DNA of 64,000 bases, from positions 1 to 64,000 of the forward strand of contig JAEZRE010000011.1 in NCBI GenBank assembly GCA_023412915.1, written 5' to 3'. Each line of letters opens with the position of its first letter. Position 1 is the stretch's first letter. The stretch is from Bacillota bacterium. Its GTDB lineage: Bacteria; Bacillota; Clostridia; Acetivibrionales; DTU013. The position numbers and the translations under genes were made by a program. The notes beneath the pieces were generated by a model. It searched no databases. It had not been told where the DNA came from and saw nothing but the letters and a program-made list of their open reading frames with translations. Below, piece after piece: positions 25,931 through 35,182 of the stretch.

Positions 25931-28165
25931 ATGTTCGAAAATGCATGGAACGGCTTCATACCGGGTGAATGGACCGATAATACGGACGTCAGGGACTTTA
26001 TAATCAAAAATTTTACTCCCTATGACGGTAACGAATCCTTTCTGAAAGAAGCCAGCCTAAATACAAAAAAGCTATGGAGCAAGTGTAAAAAACTGCTGCG
26101 TGACGAGCTCGTCAAAGGCGGCGTATTGAACGTCGATACCAGGATTGTATCGGGCATTACCGCCCATTCGCCCGGTTATATAGACGAGCAGTACGAGGTC
26201 ATAAAAGGGCTGCAGACCGACAAGCCGCTCAAAAGGGCTATCGTTCCCTACGGCGGTATCAGGATGGCGAAACAGTCCTGCGAGGCATATGGTTATAGGC
26301 TTCCGGACAAATTCGACGAAATATTCCACAAATATAGAAAAACGCATAATGACGGCGTTTTCAGCGTATATACCCCCGAAATGAGAAAAGCAAGAAAATC
26401 GGGTGTAATTACAGGTCTCCCCGACGCCTACGGGCGAGGGAGAATCATAGGAGATTACAGACGTGTTGCGTTATATGGGACGGACCGGCTGATCAAACAA
26501 AAAAGGCAGGATCTTTCCGAACTTCAGAAAAGCGGTATGGACGAAGAAACCCTTCGGCTGTGTGAAGAAGTGCACGAACAGATCGAAGCCCTCGTAGAAT
26601 TGGTGGAAATGGCGTCGCAATACGGTTCCGATATTACAAAACCGGCCTCGAGTGCGCTTGAAGCAGTGCAGTGGATATACTACGCTTTCCTTGCTTCAAT
26701 GAAGGAAACCAACGGCGCTGCGAACTCTCTGGGCAGGGTCTCCACCTTCCTTGATATTTTTATCGAACGGGACATGAAAGACGGTCTGCTGGACGAGACA
26801 GGAGCTCAGGAGCTCATTGACCAGTTCGTTATAAAACTAAGACTGATCCGGCATCTGCGCACTCCCGATTATAACGAGCTTTTCGCGGGCGATCCGGTCT
26901 GGATCACTGAATCGCTGGGCGGTTTGTGCGAGGACGGCAGGCATATGGTCACCAAAACCACATACCGTCTCCTGCATACGCTGTTCAACCTGGGTCCCGC
27001 CCCTGAGCCGAACCTGACGGTACTATGGTCTGTAAAACTGCCGGAGCCCTTCAAGAAATACTGTGCAAAGGTATCAATGGTCACAAGCGCGATACAATAC
27101 GAAAATGACGATCTCATGCGTTTGGATTTCACGGACGATTACAGCATCTCCTGCTGTGTTTCCGCTATGAGGACAGGCAAGGATATGCAGTTCTTCGGCG
27201 CCCGCTGTAACCTGCCGAAGCTCCTGCTGCTTGCTTTGAACGGCGGCCGCGATGAAATATCCGGCGACCTGGTCGCTCCCGAAAGCGAACCTTACATGGA
27301 GGAGTACCTCGATTACAAAAAGGTGCTGGCAAGGTTCAAGCGATACCAGAAATGGCTTGCAGGCCTTTATGTCGATACCATGAACGCCATTCATTACATG
27401 CACGACAAATACGCCTATGAGCGCCTCATGATGGCGCTGCACGACACCAAACCCGGAAGGCTGATGGCCTTCGGTATAGCCGGACTTTCAGTCCTCACGG
27501 ATTCTTTCAGCGCTATGAAATACGGCTATGTAAGGGCGATCCGCGATGAACGGGGCCTTATAACGGATTTTGAGATAAAAAGCTCATATCCCCAGTTCGG
27601 CAACGGAGACGACAGGGTCGACAGTATTGCGGTCGATATCGTTAAAGGCTTCGTTACTGATCTCAGAAAGCACAAAACGTATAGAAACGCAATTCATACG
27701 CTTTCCATCCTGACAATCACATCAAATGTTGTATATGGCAAAAAGACAGGTTCCACCCCTGACGGCAGAAAGCTGGGTGAACCGTTCGCCCCCGGAGCGA
27801 ACCCCATGCACGGCAGGGACAAGATGGGTGCGCTTGCCGCTTTGAATTCGGTCGCAAAAATACCTTACGAATATTGCAAGGACGGTATTTCGCTTACGAT
27901 GACGCTTGTGCCGAGATCACTTGGGAGGGATACGCCGACGCGCCAGTCCAATCTGGCGGCGCTTTTGGACGGTTATTTCTCGCAGGGCGGGCACCACATC
28001 AATATAAATGTTCTGGAACGCGTCGTACTTGAACAGGCGATGAAGGACCCCTACAATTACCCTCAGCTGACTATCCGTGTTTCAGGCTATGCGGTCAACT
28101 TTATAAGGCTGAGCCGCAAGCAGCAGGAAGAAGTCATCGCGCGTACCTTCCACTCGGCAATGTAG
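25931..28165 (+). CDS. pflB: Formate C-acetyltransferase (pyruvate formate-lyase)
   Basis: A 744-residue glycyl radical enzyme that splits pyruvate with CoA to acetyl-CoA and formate. The catalytic cysteine pair is C408-C409 in SISCCVSAM, and the radical glycine is G719 in [12 protein letters not shown]-specific stretches such as [30 protein letters not shown] and GGHHININV distinguish it from glycerol or choline relatives. The ATG at 25931 has GAGAGGTG 7 nt upstream; an in-frame ATG at 25907 is less favourable. A ZTP riboswitch precedes it, implying a formate-for-folate role beyond fermentation. No pflA activase follows; the required radical SAM enzyme must be encoded elsewhere. Confidence 0.96.
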   Translation: MFENAWNGFIPGEWTDNTDVRDFIIKNFTPYDGNESFLKEASLNTKKLWSKCKKLLRDELVKGGVLNVDTRIVSGITAHSPGYIDEQYEVIKGLQTDKPLKRAIVPYGGIRMAKQSCEAYGYRLPDKFDEIFHKYRKTHNDGVFSVYTPEMRKARKSGVITGLPDAYGRGRIIGDYRRVALYGTDRLIKQKRQDLSELQKSGMDEETLRLCEEVHEQIEALVELVEMASQYGSDITKPASSALEAVQWIYYAFLASMKETNGAANSLGRVSTFLDIFIERDMKDGLLDETGAQELIDQFVIKLRLIRHLRTPDYNELFAGDPVWITESLGGLCEDGRHMVTKTTYRLLHTLFNLGPAPEPNLTVLWSVKLPEPFKKYCAKVSMVTSAIQYENDDLMRLDFTDDYSISCCVSAMRTGKDMQFFGARCNLPKLLLLALNGGRDEISGDLVAPESEPYMEEYLDYKKVLARFKRYQKWLAGLYVDTMNAIHYMHDKYAYERLMMALHDTKPGRLMAFGIAGLSVLTDSFSAMKYGYVRAIRDERGLITDFEIKSSYPQFGNGDDRVDSIAVDIVKGFVTDLRKHKTYRNAIHTLSILTITSNVVYGKKTGSTPDGRKLGEPFAPGANPMHGRDKMGALAALNSVAKIPYEYCKDGISLTMTLVPRSLGRDTPTRQSNLAALLDGYFSQGGHHININVLERVVLEQAMKDPYNYPQLTIRVSGYAVNFIRLSRKQQEEVIARTFHSAM

Positions 28166-28181
28166 GGTGAGCGGAGCTCAG

Positions 28182-28254
28182 GGAACGCGGGGACGGTTCT
28201 TTTGTTTCGTTTTTGGCAAGTAAAAACGAAACAAAAGAACCGTCCCCGTGTTTC
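28182..28254. repeat. Dispersed hairpin repeat, copy 3 (inverted pair)
   Basis: GGAACGCGGGGACGGTTC faces its complement GAACCGTCCCCGTGTTTC around a 10-nt loop, with TTTTGTTTCGTTTTT arms, so the RNA would form a long near-perfect hairpin. It fills the gap between pflB and the convergent acetyltransferase, whose TGA stop overlaps its edge. Confidence 0.92.
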
Positions 28255-28687
28255 ACAGATCCTTCGAGAAAAGGTACGCCCTTTTATCAAAGCCTATTTT
28301 CTCATAAAACTTATGAGCCCTTTCCCGTGGGAAGCCTGAATCCAGTTCCAGCTTTTTGCATCCCAATGCTTTTGCTGTTTCAAAGGCCTTGTCAAAGATG
28401 CTTTTGCCTATCCCCCGGCCTCTGTGGGCTTCATCCACTACCATTGCATAGCAGTATGCTATATGGCCTTCCTGCCAGAAGTTGTTGACGATTGCCAGGG
28501 CGCAGAAACCGATGACCTTACCGTTTTCCTCGGCGCTTATGTATTTGTCTGTTCCCGACTGTAAACCGCGTTTATAGACAGTCAGCATATTCTCAGGATG
28601 CAGTTCCTTATTCGGCCACAGCTGGGCGAACAGAGCCATTACATCGGCAAAATCCTCATGTTTTGATTCTCTTATCTCCATACCCAT
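28253..28687 (-). CDS. GNAT-family N-acetyltransferase
   Basis: A 144-residue acetyltransferase fold: N-terminal IRESKHEDFADVMALF, central beta strands GKVIGFCALAIV, the acetyl-CoA-binding motif VVDEAHRGRGIGKSIF (Q/RxxGxG/A form), and a C-terminal KFYEKIGFDKR. It transfers acetyl from acetyl-CoA to an unknown amine. GAGGG lies upstream of the ATG. Its stop codon TGA is at the boundary of a dispersed repeat, so repeat insertion may have reset the C-terminus by a few residues. Not part of an evident operon. Confidence 0.87.
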   Translation of the reverse strand: MGMEIRESKHEDFADVMALFAQLWPNKELHPENMLTVYKRGLQSGTDKYISAEENGKVIGFCALAIVNNFWQEGHIAYCYAMVVDEAHRGRGIGKSIFDKAFETAKALGCKKLELDSGFPRERAHKFYEKIGFDKRAYLFSKDL

Positions 28688-28714
28688 ACATTTACCCTCA
28701 TAATATCTTTTTTC

Positions 28715-28743
28715 GGGAACGCGGGAACGTTTCTATCGTTTTT
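28715..28743. repeat. Degenerate copy of the dispersed repeat, copy 4
   Basis: GGGAACGCGGGAACGTTTC then TATCGTTTTT differs at several positions from GGAACGCGGGGACGGTTC; reads as a decayed single arm. Confidence 0.6.
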
Positions 28744-29320
28744 ACCTTTTTATCCCCTTCTTCTTTGCTACCGAATAGCCGAAGAAGCCGAGTTCCTTGC
28801 CCAGGCTCCAGTACTTTCCGTGGGAATAGCATATGAGCTCCGCCTTCTCCATGACAAGCTTGCCTTTTTCATCGAGCAGCGATTCATCCGTATCGACGGC
28901 CACTATCTCGGCTATGAATATATCATGGCTGCCCAGCTCGATCGTGTTTCTGACAACGCATTCCAGTGACACCGGGCTCTCCTTGATGATCGGGACGTCG
29001 ATCGCGGACGCCTTTTCCGGCGTCAAGCCCGCCAGTTCGAATTTATCCGTGTCCCTCCCCGATTTGACGCCGCAAAGGTCTGTGGCCCTTACAAGCTTCT
29101 GCGTGGTCAGATTCACCGCAAACTGCCCCTTATCCTTTATAAGGCTATACGAATATCTTTCCTTTCGAACCGAAATGGAAAGCATGGGCGGCTCCGAATT
29201 GATGGTGCCGGCCCATCCTACCGTTATTATATTGGGCTTTCCCGAAGCGTCGGCGCATGTCACCATGACGACCGGAACGGGATTGAGCATTGTCGACGGT
29301 TTCCAAACCTGTTTTGCCAT
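28742..29320 (-). CDS. Flavin reductase-like FMN-binding protein
   Basis: A 192-residue protein of the flavin reductase-like split-barrel family: PVPVVMVTCADASGKPNIITVGWAG region at the N-terminus, PPMLSISVRKERYSY, FAVNLTTQKLVRATDLCGVKSGRDTDKF and LECVVRNTIELGSHDIFIAEI are typical for the group that binds FMN and reduces it with NAD(P)H or acts as a flavoredoxin in anaerobes. Its partner is unknown. It is alone, between the acetyltransferase and the ABC exporter terminator. Confidence 0.88.
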   Translation of the reverse strand: MAKQVWKPSTMLNPVPVVMVTCADASGKPNIITVGWAGTINSEPPMLSISVRKERYSYSLIKDKGQFAVNLTTQKLVRATDLCGVKSGRDTDKFELAGLTPEKASAIDVPIIKESPVSLECVVRNTIELGSHDIFIAEIVAVDTDESLLDEKGKLVMEKAELICYSHGKYWSLGKELGFFGYSVAKKKGIKR

Positions 29321-29381
29321 ATTGCAGTTACTCCTTTACCATAATTTTGATACCATTCCTGAAATTTAATTCTTTATACCA

Positions 29382-29430
29382 AAAAAAACTCGCCGTGTCA
29401 ATCACAAATATCATCATTGACACAGCGAGT
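29382..29430 (-). terminator. Intrinsic terminator after the ABC exporter operon
   Basis: Minus-strand stem ACTCGCTGTGTCAAT / ATTGACACGGCGAGT followed by TTTTTTT, a strong long hairpin. Confidence 0.9.
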
Positions 29431-29461
29431 CGGGATTCACATATAAATTGTTCCGTATTTT

Positions 29462-31132
29462 CTACGCTTCCATTTCACGGTATTTTCTTTCAGCCACAGC
29501 ATAAAGTGCAAGCAGCGATAAAACTCCAAGAATGATCGATACTATACTGACCGCCACCAGTATCAGCGCGATGGAAATCCCAGCGAGCAGCATAATTGCG
29601 GTCACAGCGCCAAGCAGCAGCAGGATCACTATCGAAAGCAACATGCCCAATACGCCGTTCATATTCTGCTTGATTGCTTCCTGTTCGCTGTTCCAGATGA
29701 GCTTAGGGTGGAAAACGTCCAACAGCAGACTAAGCGCCACCATTGGCACGGAAGCGATCAAGCCCGTCACTGCTGCCCCGATAACCCAGAGCATAGGCAG
29801 TTTGAAGAACGCGACCATAATGACCGCTGTCGTGACGACTCCTAAAGCGGACGCCAGCATACTTACGATCAGCTTTGAATTTACCTGCTGTCTGGCGGAT
29901 ACCGGTATCATCTTGGTTATCCATATGGTCTGGCCTTCCCTCGAAAGGGATGTGGACGCAACGAGGTTCATACCCGATGTGAACAGCATGAGCCCCAGCC
30001 CGCCCAGCAGTATATACGGGGTTATCGAAGGATTGTTCAGCTGTTTGAACAACTCTATTATCTCAGGGTCGCTTCCCCTTATCATGAACATGGTAATTAT
30101 GATAATTGGTCCTACGACAACGCCGGCAAGCCCGTTTAAAAGATATATCGGCGTCCTGACAAGCAGCTTCCATTCCCTTCCGGCCATTGCGTAAACAGGG
30201 TTCGAGACCCTCTCATACTGTTTGTCCATCTGCTCCGCCGTGAGGCTTTTCTTCTTCCGGGCAACTTCCTGTCCGGCCAGCAGCGCCTTGTAAAACACCA
30301 GGTTGGAAAGCCACAACAGCAGGGCGAACAACAATACGCACACGCCGATGAATAACAGAAGGTAACCAAGTCCCGGCAGACCATTCTCGGACAGTGCCCT
30401 GGTGGCCCATATGCTCGGAGGGAATTTGCTGCCTATCAACTCGACAAACCCGGAGTTGACATAATTCTGTATCTCTTCGGTGGTCTTGGGGACCTTCTGC
30501 ACGATCATGTTTATGCCAACGCCAGCGAAAAGCGCAAACAGTCCACCCACAACAGCCAGCAAATCCTTATATCTTCTCAGGTTTACGAAACGCATAAGCA
30601 CCATGATTAGAAGTGCTGCGACCGTCAACGGCAGTACCGGTATGGCGGCCAGCAACACAAGACCTTTGAGCCAGTACAGTATCCCCTGTGACGTTCCGAT
30701 GCCGTAAATAATGATCGGCGGCAGCAGTATCGGCATGGAGGTCAGATACTCGTTGATCATGACGACCGCAAATTTTCCGCCTATTACTTCATACGGTTTC
30801 AGCGGCAGAGGCACATAGGTTTCAAGGTCTTTGGAGAAATAAAATGTGCCCATGATATAAAACAGACCGAAGATAAGGATCACAATCTGGGAGAACATGA
30901 AGGCAATCGTCAGGATCATCTCGGGCTGCTTCGTCACAGTGCCGGCAGCGAACAAAGCCATCATCAGCGCCGTATACAGCACCAACAGCGGCAGAAACGA
31001 CACTAAAATGACTGCGCCTATCAGTATAGGTTCCCAGGTTTTTTTCTTTTCACGTGTAAAACGGTATTTCAGTGCTGAAAAGCCATAGTTGACATTCAGC
31101 TGCATTTTCAAAAAAGCATTGAACGGTTTCAT
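29462..31132 (-). CDS. ABC exporter permease subunit
   Basis: A 556-residue membrane protein with about twelve hydrophobic helices in two bundles separated by a cytoplasmic segment (about residues 295-330, RKKKSLTAEQMDKQYERV). It belongs to the large ABC-2-like permeases that export lipids, peptides or antibiotics in Firmicutes; the substrate is not apparent. The start overlaps the stop of the upstream ATPase gene by 4 nt (ATGA). It is followed by a strong terminator, making a two-gene operon. Confidence 0.87.
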   Translation of the reverse strand: MKPFNAFLKMQLNVNYGFSALKYRFTREKKKTWEPILIGAVILVSFLPLLVLYTALMMALFAAGTVTKQPEMILTIAFMFSQIVILIFGLFYIMGTFYFSKDLETYVPLPLKPYEVIGGKFAVVMINEYLTSMPILLPPIIIYGIGTSQGILYWLKGLVLLAAIPVLPLTVAALLIMVLMRFVNLRRYKDLLAVVGGLFALFAGVGINMIVQKVPKTTEEIQNYVNSGFVELIGSKFPPSIWATRALSENGLPGLGYLLLFIGVCVLLFALLLWLSNLVFYKALLAGQEVARKKKSLTAEQMDKQYERVSNPVYAMAGREWKLLVRTPIYLLNGLAGVVVGPIIIITMFMIRGSDPEIIELFKQLNNPSITPYILLGGLGLMLFTSGMNLVASTSLSREGQTIWITKMIPVSARQQVNSKLIVSMLASALGVVTTAVIMVAFFKLPMLWVIGAAVTGLIASVPMVALSLLLDVFHPKLIWNSEQEAIKQNMNGVLGMLLSIVILLLLGAVTAIMLLAGISIALILVAVSIVSIILGVLSLLALYAVAERKYREMEA

Positions 31133-31851
31133 TGTTCAGTCAACTCCAAAAAGATATTTTCGAGTGAATCCTTGTTATCGCCGTGCCTGAGTTCATCCAG
31201 AGTGCCGATCGCCACAAGCTTGCCCTTGTTTATGATACCGATCCTGTCGCAGAGCTTTTCCGCGACTTCCAGTATATGTGTCGAGAAAAACACCGTATTG
31301 CCCTTGTCGCAATGCTCCCTCATCTGGGTTTTCAGCAGGTGCGCCGATTTAGGGTCGAGGCCGACCATAGGCTCGTCAAGTATCCAAACAGCCGGGTCGT
31401 GTATCAGCGCACCAGTAAGTGCAATTTTCTGCTTCATTCCGTGAGAATAGCTTTTAATCAGGTCCGAAGCCGCATCCTTCAGCTCGAACATGTCCAGAAA
31501 ATATTCGATCCTTTGCCTGCGCAGGCCAGCCGGCACCTGATAAACGTCAGCCATGAAATTCAGGTATTCCGTGCCCGTAAGCCTTTCATAAAGGTTCGGA
31601 CTGTCCGGCACATACCCAATTTTTCTCTTTGCCCCCAAAGGGTCCTTCCTTATATCTGTTCCGTCGATCATGACCGCACCGTCGTCCGGGTTCAGAAGGC
31701 CTACTATCATTTTTATTGTCGTGGTTTTGCCAGCGCCGTTCGGCCCGAGGAAACCGAATATTTCACCCTTGTTCACCTTCAGGTCGAGGTTGTCCACTGC
31801 CTTTATGGAGCCCTTGTTATAGCTTTTTGAAATGTTTTGTATGTTTATCAT
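31129..31851 (-). CDS. ABC exporter ATP-binding subunit
   Basis: A 240-residue ATPase with Walker A GPNGAGKTTT, Q-loop FGYVPDSPN-type segment, signature SHGMKQKIA in place of LSGGQ, Walker B VWILDEPMVGLDP and the switch His in FFSTHIL. The divergent signature and single-domain size fit type-2 exporters such as CcmA/YhaQ-like proteins. It powers the permease encoded directly downstream by translational coupling. AGGAGCATT-like ribosome site precedes the ATG. Confidence 0.92.
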   Translation of the reverse strand: MINIQNISKSYNKGSIKAVDNLDLKVNKGEIFGFLGPNGAGKTTTIKMIVGLLNPDDGAVMIDGTDIRKDPLGAKRKIGYVPDSPNLYERLTGTEYLNFMADVYQVPAGLRRQRIEYFLDMFELKDAASDLIKSYSHGMKQKIALTGALIHDPAVWILDEPMVGLDPKSAHLLKTQMREHCDKGNTVFFSTHILEVAEKLCDRIGIINKGKLVAIGTLDELRHGDNKDSLENIFLELTEQ

Positions 31852-31966
31852 AATGCTCCTCCCGCAAATTTATCGATGTACGGCAAAACTAAAACCGCCG
31901 GGTGTTTTAACATTTTCAAACATTATACGATACGGTTCGGAAAAAAGTTAAATAAATTTTAAACAA

Positions 31967-33037
31967 TTATTCGACTACCAGATAGGCAGATCCGTCCACC
32001 CTTATCTGTTCCTCACTCTCAATGTTGACCGAAATTATTTCATACCCGTCGGATATGATGTTTGACGCTATTCCCATATAAGACTGGAGAAGATCGCCGA
32101 ACCCTATGCTGTGCTGGATATTCTTGCCCAGAATGCTGATTATGCCCGGTATCTTGCCTATATTCCTGATGTTACCCTTCTGCTTTATCAACTGCTGAAG
32201 AAAATCGAGTTGGTTCTTTTTACGCTGAGAATCCCCTATCTGCATCATTGTGCCGTCCGCCCTGTAGCCCTGCCTGAACCTTACGAAGCCCTCGGCGTCT
32301 TCACCGTCAAGAAGCCTGCTTCCCTTTGGTATATGTATGTAAAGATCCTGCATTGGGTCCTCGTAGTCCATATTATAAGGGACATACATTTTGACTCCTC
32401 CGAGATAATCGACCAGTTCCCTGAAGCCATCCGTATTGATCTTCATATAATCGTCGGGCACGATCCCGAACTTTTCTCCTATCACATCCGCCAGAAAGCT
32501 TATTGAGCCGGAATCGAACCTTCCTTTATAGTCTATGAGCTTTCCGATATGATGGGCATAGTTTATCTTATACACACCGGGCACATGGGAAAGATCTGCG
32601 TCATCGAGTTTCGACAATATATCCTCATTGTATTCGATGTAAGTATCTCTTGGGATCATTATCAGTTTAACCGTCTTATTTTTGCTGTCGATGCTCGCAA
32701 TGCCGATCGTGTCGTAAAGGTTGCTTGTCTTATCCTGTCCGATTATGAGAACGTTTTTTGTTCCTTCGTCCGTAAGCTGCTGCGAATAGGGCTCGCCTAC
32801 CGTGATAGCATTCTTGTCGATTTGTGCGTTAGCCTGCCCTGATGGCAAGGCTGACCCGTTTTGATTTCCGTCTTCACCCGAATTTTGACCGGACGTACCC
32901 TGCTCAGCTGCTTCCGGTCTTCCGGACTGCCCGGTTCTTGTCCTGAGCACGCCGGTTTCGCATGCGACCATCAGGAGGATGATCCCGATCAGTGAAAAGA
33001 TACATATCCATATTAGAATTTTGCGATTACTAGTCAT
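31967..33037 (-). CDS. LytR-CpsA-Psr (LCP) family wall-polymer ligase
   Basis: A 356-residue protein with an N-terminal membrane helix (about residues 8-26), a flexible linker rich in Gly/Ser/Gln/Asn (30-75), and an extracytoplasmic LCP domain (from about 90): NVLIIGQDKTSNLYDTIGIASID, KLIMIPRDTYIEY, KINYAHHIGK, GGVKMYVP, and LLDGEDAEGFVRFRQGYRADG. The Asp and Arg residues of these motifs bind the pyrophosphate-lipid donor. LCP enzymes attach teichoic acids, capsule or other glycans to peptidoglycan. It has its own promoter and is followed by no obvious terminator. Confidence 0.92.
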   Translation of the reverse strand: MTSNRKILIWICIFSLIGIILLMVACETGVLRTRTGQSGRPEAAEQGTSGQNSGEDGNQNGSALPSGQANAQIDKNAITVGEPYSQQLTDEGTKNVLIIGQDKTSNLYDTIGIASIDSKNKTVKLIMIPRDTYIEYNEDILSKLDDADLSHVPGVYKINYAHHIGKLIDYKGRFDSGSISFLADVIGEKFGIVPDDYMKINTDGFRELVDYLGGVKMYVPYNMDYEDPMQDLYIHIPKGSRLLDGEDAEGFVRFRQGYRADGTMMQIGDSQRKKNQLDFLQQLIKQKGNIRNIGKIPGIISILGKNIQHSIGFGDLLQSYMGIASNIISDGYEIISVNIESEEQIRVDGSAYLVVE

Positions 33038-33106
33038 TGGTCATCTCCAAGAACTCCTGAAAAATAAGGTATAACTTACTAAAATGTGCATTACGTATAC
33101 CATTAT

Positions 33107-33135
33107 ATTATATATATGTTTATGATTCTATTCAA
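33107..33135 (-). promoter_or_regulatory. Sigma-A promoter of the LCP gene
   Basis: TTGAAT (33135-33130), 17-nt spacer, TATAAT (33112-33107). Confidence 0.82.
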
Positions 33136-33176
33136 TTTGCAATTGTTAAAAATTAGTAAACGCCATAGTAGCAAGG

Positions 33177-33252
33177 TGGGGTCAAACAGATGATTGCAGC
33201 ATTTGCAGGACACTACAGGCCGTAACCTGCTGCAGACACCCGCTTGACCCCA
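33177..33252. repeat. Second inverted-repeat element (TGGGGTCAA type)
   Basis: TGGGGTCAA at 33177-33185 faces TTGACCCCA at 33244-33252 across 58 nt, and the flanks GGTG and CATCACC extend the match imperfectly. Its interior also contains GCAGCATTTGCAGG/CCTGCTGC pairing. Unlike the GGGACGGTTC family. Confidence 0.65.
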
Positions 33253-33269
33253 CATCACCAGCCTATAAA

Positions 33270-33305
33270 ACAAAAACCGGCGGGCACCTTACGATACCCG
33301 CCGGC
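33270..33305 (-). terminator. Intrinsic terminator of the hydABC operon
   Basis: Stem CCGGCGGGTA / TGCCCGCCGG with loop TCGTAAGG-like, then TTTTTGTTTTAT on the minus strand. Confidence 0.9.
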
Positions 33306-33359
33306 AAAAATACTTCAATATTTTACTTTGAGTACACCCCGGCTATTGCCGAAGTACCG

Positions 33360-35114
33360 TTATTCCTCGGGATAGTTCTCTCTTGCGACATAATGTGTAT
33401 GCAGCAGTTCGTGTGACTTATGGCTTCCCGGATGGCCGAAATACTCCTCATACATCTTTTTAACCGCAGGATTGTCCTGTGACTTTCTCATGGGCAGGCT
33501 TTCGTCTTCTTCATATATCGCTTTGGCCCTTTCGGAACGCAGGTCGATCCAGCTTCTTACCTGTGACGGCTGAATGGGCTGTCCGCCTCCCGTTACGCAG
33601 CCGCCGGGGCAGGCCATTACTTCAACGAAATGGTATTGCGCATCCCCGCTCTTCATCCTGTCGAGCAGCTTGCGGGCATTACCGGTACCATGGACAACAG
33701 CGGCCTTTATTTTCATACCGCCAGCCTCTACCGTTGCTTCCTTGACCCCGTCAACACCTCTTACCACCTCGAACTCGAGCTTTTCGAGCGGTTTTCCTTC
33801 GAGCAGCTCGACCAGGTATCTCAACGCAGCTTCCATTACGCCGCCCGTCGCGCCGAATATAACTGCCGCGCCTGAGGCTTCTCCCATAGGATCGTCGAAA
33901 TGTCTTTCAGGCAGCTCCGTAAAGTCGATACCGGCTTCCCGGATCATCCTTGCAAGCTCTCTGGTAGTCAGTACGACATCTACGTCCTGGAAGCCCGAGG
34001 AATTCATTTCGGGACGCTGTACTTCGAACTTCTTTGCAGTACAGGGCATGATCGAAACTACGAATATCTTCGCAGGATCGATGCCCATTTTCTCGGCATA
34101 ATAGGATTTCAATACAGCTCCGAACATTTCGTGCGGCGATTTGCAGGTCGAAAGATTTTCAAGGAATTCAGGATAGTTATGCTCGCAGAACTTTATCCAG
34201 CCTGGGCTGCAGGAGGTTATGACAGGCAGCTTGCCGCCGTTCTTTATCCTGTTTACGACCTCGGTTACTTCTTCCATAATAGTCAAGTCAGCTGCCGTAT
34301 CGGTATCGAACACCTTCTTGAAGCCGAGGCGTCTGAGAGCAGCTATCATATTGCTTGTGACCCTTGTTCCTATTGGCATCCCGAACTCTTCTCCCAACGC
34401 CACGCGTACAGCCGGCGCAGTCTGGACGACCACATGCAGGTCGGGGTTTGCAAGTGCTTCCCATACCTTGTCGGTATCATCCTTTTCTCTCAGAGCGCCG
34501 ACAGGACATACGGTAATACACTGTCCGCAATTGATGCACGGCACATCGGCAAGCGACATATTGAAGGCCGAGCCTACTATCGTCTTGAAGCCTCTCTCAT
34601 TGGTATCGATGACGCCGACCTTCTGTACGTTTTTGCACATGTTTACGCAACGCCTGCAGAGTATGCATTTGTTTGGATCCCTGACTATGGAAGGCGACAG
34701 CTCGTCTATCGGATGATTTATCCTCTCGCCTTCAAAGCGCACATCCTTGATATTCAGTTCTTCCGCGAGCTTCTGCAGTTCGCAGCTTCTACTCCTGAAA
34801 CAGGTGAGGCATTTCTTGTCATGATTGGAAAGTATAAGCTCCAGCGTCACCTTTCTGGCTTCCCTGACTCTGGGCGTCTGTGTGTATATTTCAAGTCCTT
34901 CCGAAACAGGATATACGCACGCCGCCTGCAAGCTCCTGGCTCCCTTGATCTCGACCACGCACATTCTGCATGCGCCTATCTCGTTGATATCCTTTAAGAA
35001 GCAAAGGGTCGGGATATCGATGTTGGCGTATCTTGCAGCCTCCAGAACGGTATAATTCTTCGGGACCTGAATTTTTCGCGTGTCTATCGTAATATTGACC
35101 ATTTCCGTACCCAT
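33360..35114 (-). CDS. hydA: [FeFe]-hydrogenase catalytic subunit HydA of a bifurcating HydABC
   Basis: A 584-residue trimeric-type (M3) [FeFe]-hydrogenase. In order: N-terminal [2Fe-2S] (C38, C49, C52, C66), His-Cys3 [4Fe-4S] (H98, C102, C105, C111), two ferredoxin clusters (C150-C160, C193-C203), then the H-cluster domain with L1 TSCSPGW (300-306), L2 MPCTAKKFE (about 357) and L3 MACPGGCVTGGG (C502, C506), and a fused small-subunit-like tail ending in SHELLHTHY. L1 differs from the TSCCPGW of monomeric enzymes. ATG 35114 has GGAGGG ten nt upstream. With HydB and HydC it would make H2 from NADH and reduced ferredoxin. Last gene of the hyd operon; hydEFG maturases are not in the window. Confidence 0.95.
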   Translation of the reverse strand: MGTEMVNITIDTRKIQVPKNYTVLEAARYANIDIPTLCFLKDINEIGACRMCVVEIKGARSLQAACVYPVSEGLEIYTQTPRVREARKVTLELILSNHDKKCLTCFRSRSCELQKLAEELNIKDVRFEGERINHPIDELSPSIVRDPNKCILCRRCVNMCKNVQKVGVIDTNERGFKTIVGSAFNMSLADVPCINCGQCITVCPVGALREKDDTDKVWEALANPDLHVVVQTAPAVRVALGEEFGMPIGTRVTSNMIAALRRLGFKKVFDTDTAADLTIMEEVTEVVNRIKNGGKLPVITSCSPGWIKFCEHNYPEFLENLSTCKSPHEMFGAVLKSYYAEKMGIDPAKIFVVSIMPCTAKKFEVQRPEMNSSGFQDVDVVLTTRELARMIREAGIDFTELPERHFDDPMGEASGAAVIFGATGGVMEAALRYLVELLEGKPLEKLEFEVVRGVDGVKEATVEAGGMKIKAAVVHGTGNARKLLDRMKSGDAQYHFVEVMACPGGCVTGGGQPIQPSQVRSWIDLRSERAKAIYEEDESLPMRKSQDNPAVKKMYEEYFGHPGSHKSHELLHTHYVARENYPEE

Positions 35115-35182
35115 ATCTAATTTTCCCTCCATTCGAACGTTTTAATGGATATTCGCGCCTTTACTGCGCTAAACGTTCCCCC

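Noticed and set aside
25779..25931. Rex site at the pflB promoter
   Set aside because: No GTTAA-N4-TTAAC core is seen there; control is better explained by the ZTP riboswitch.
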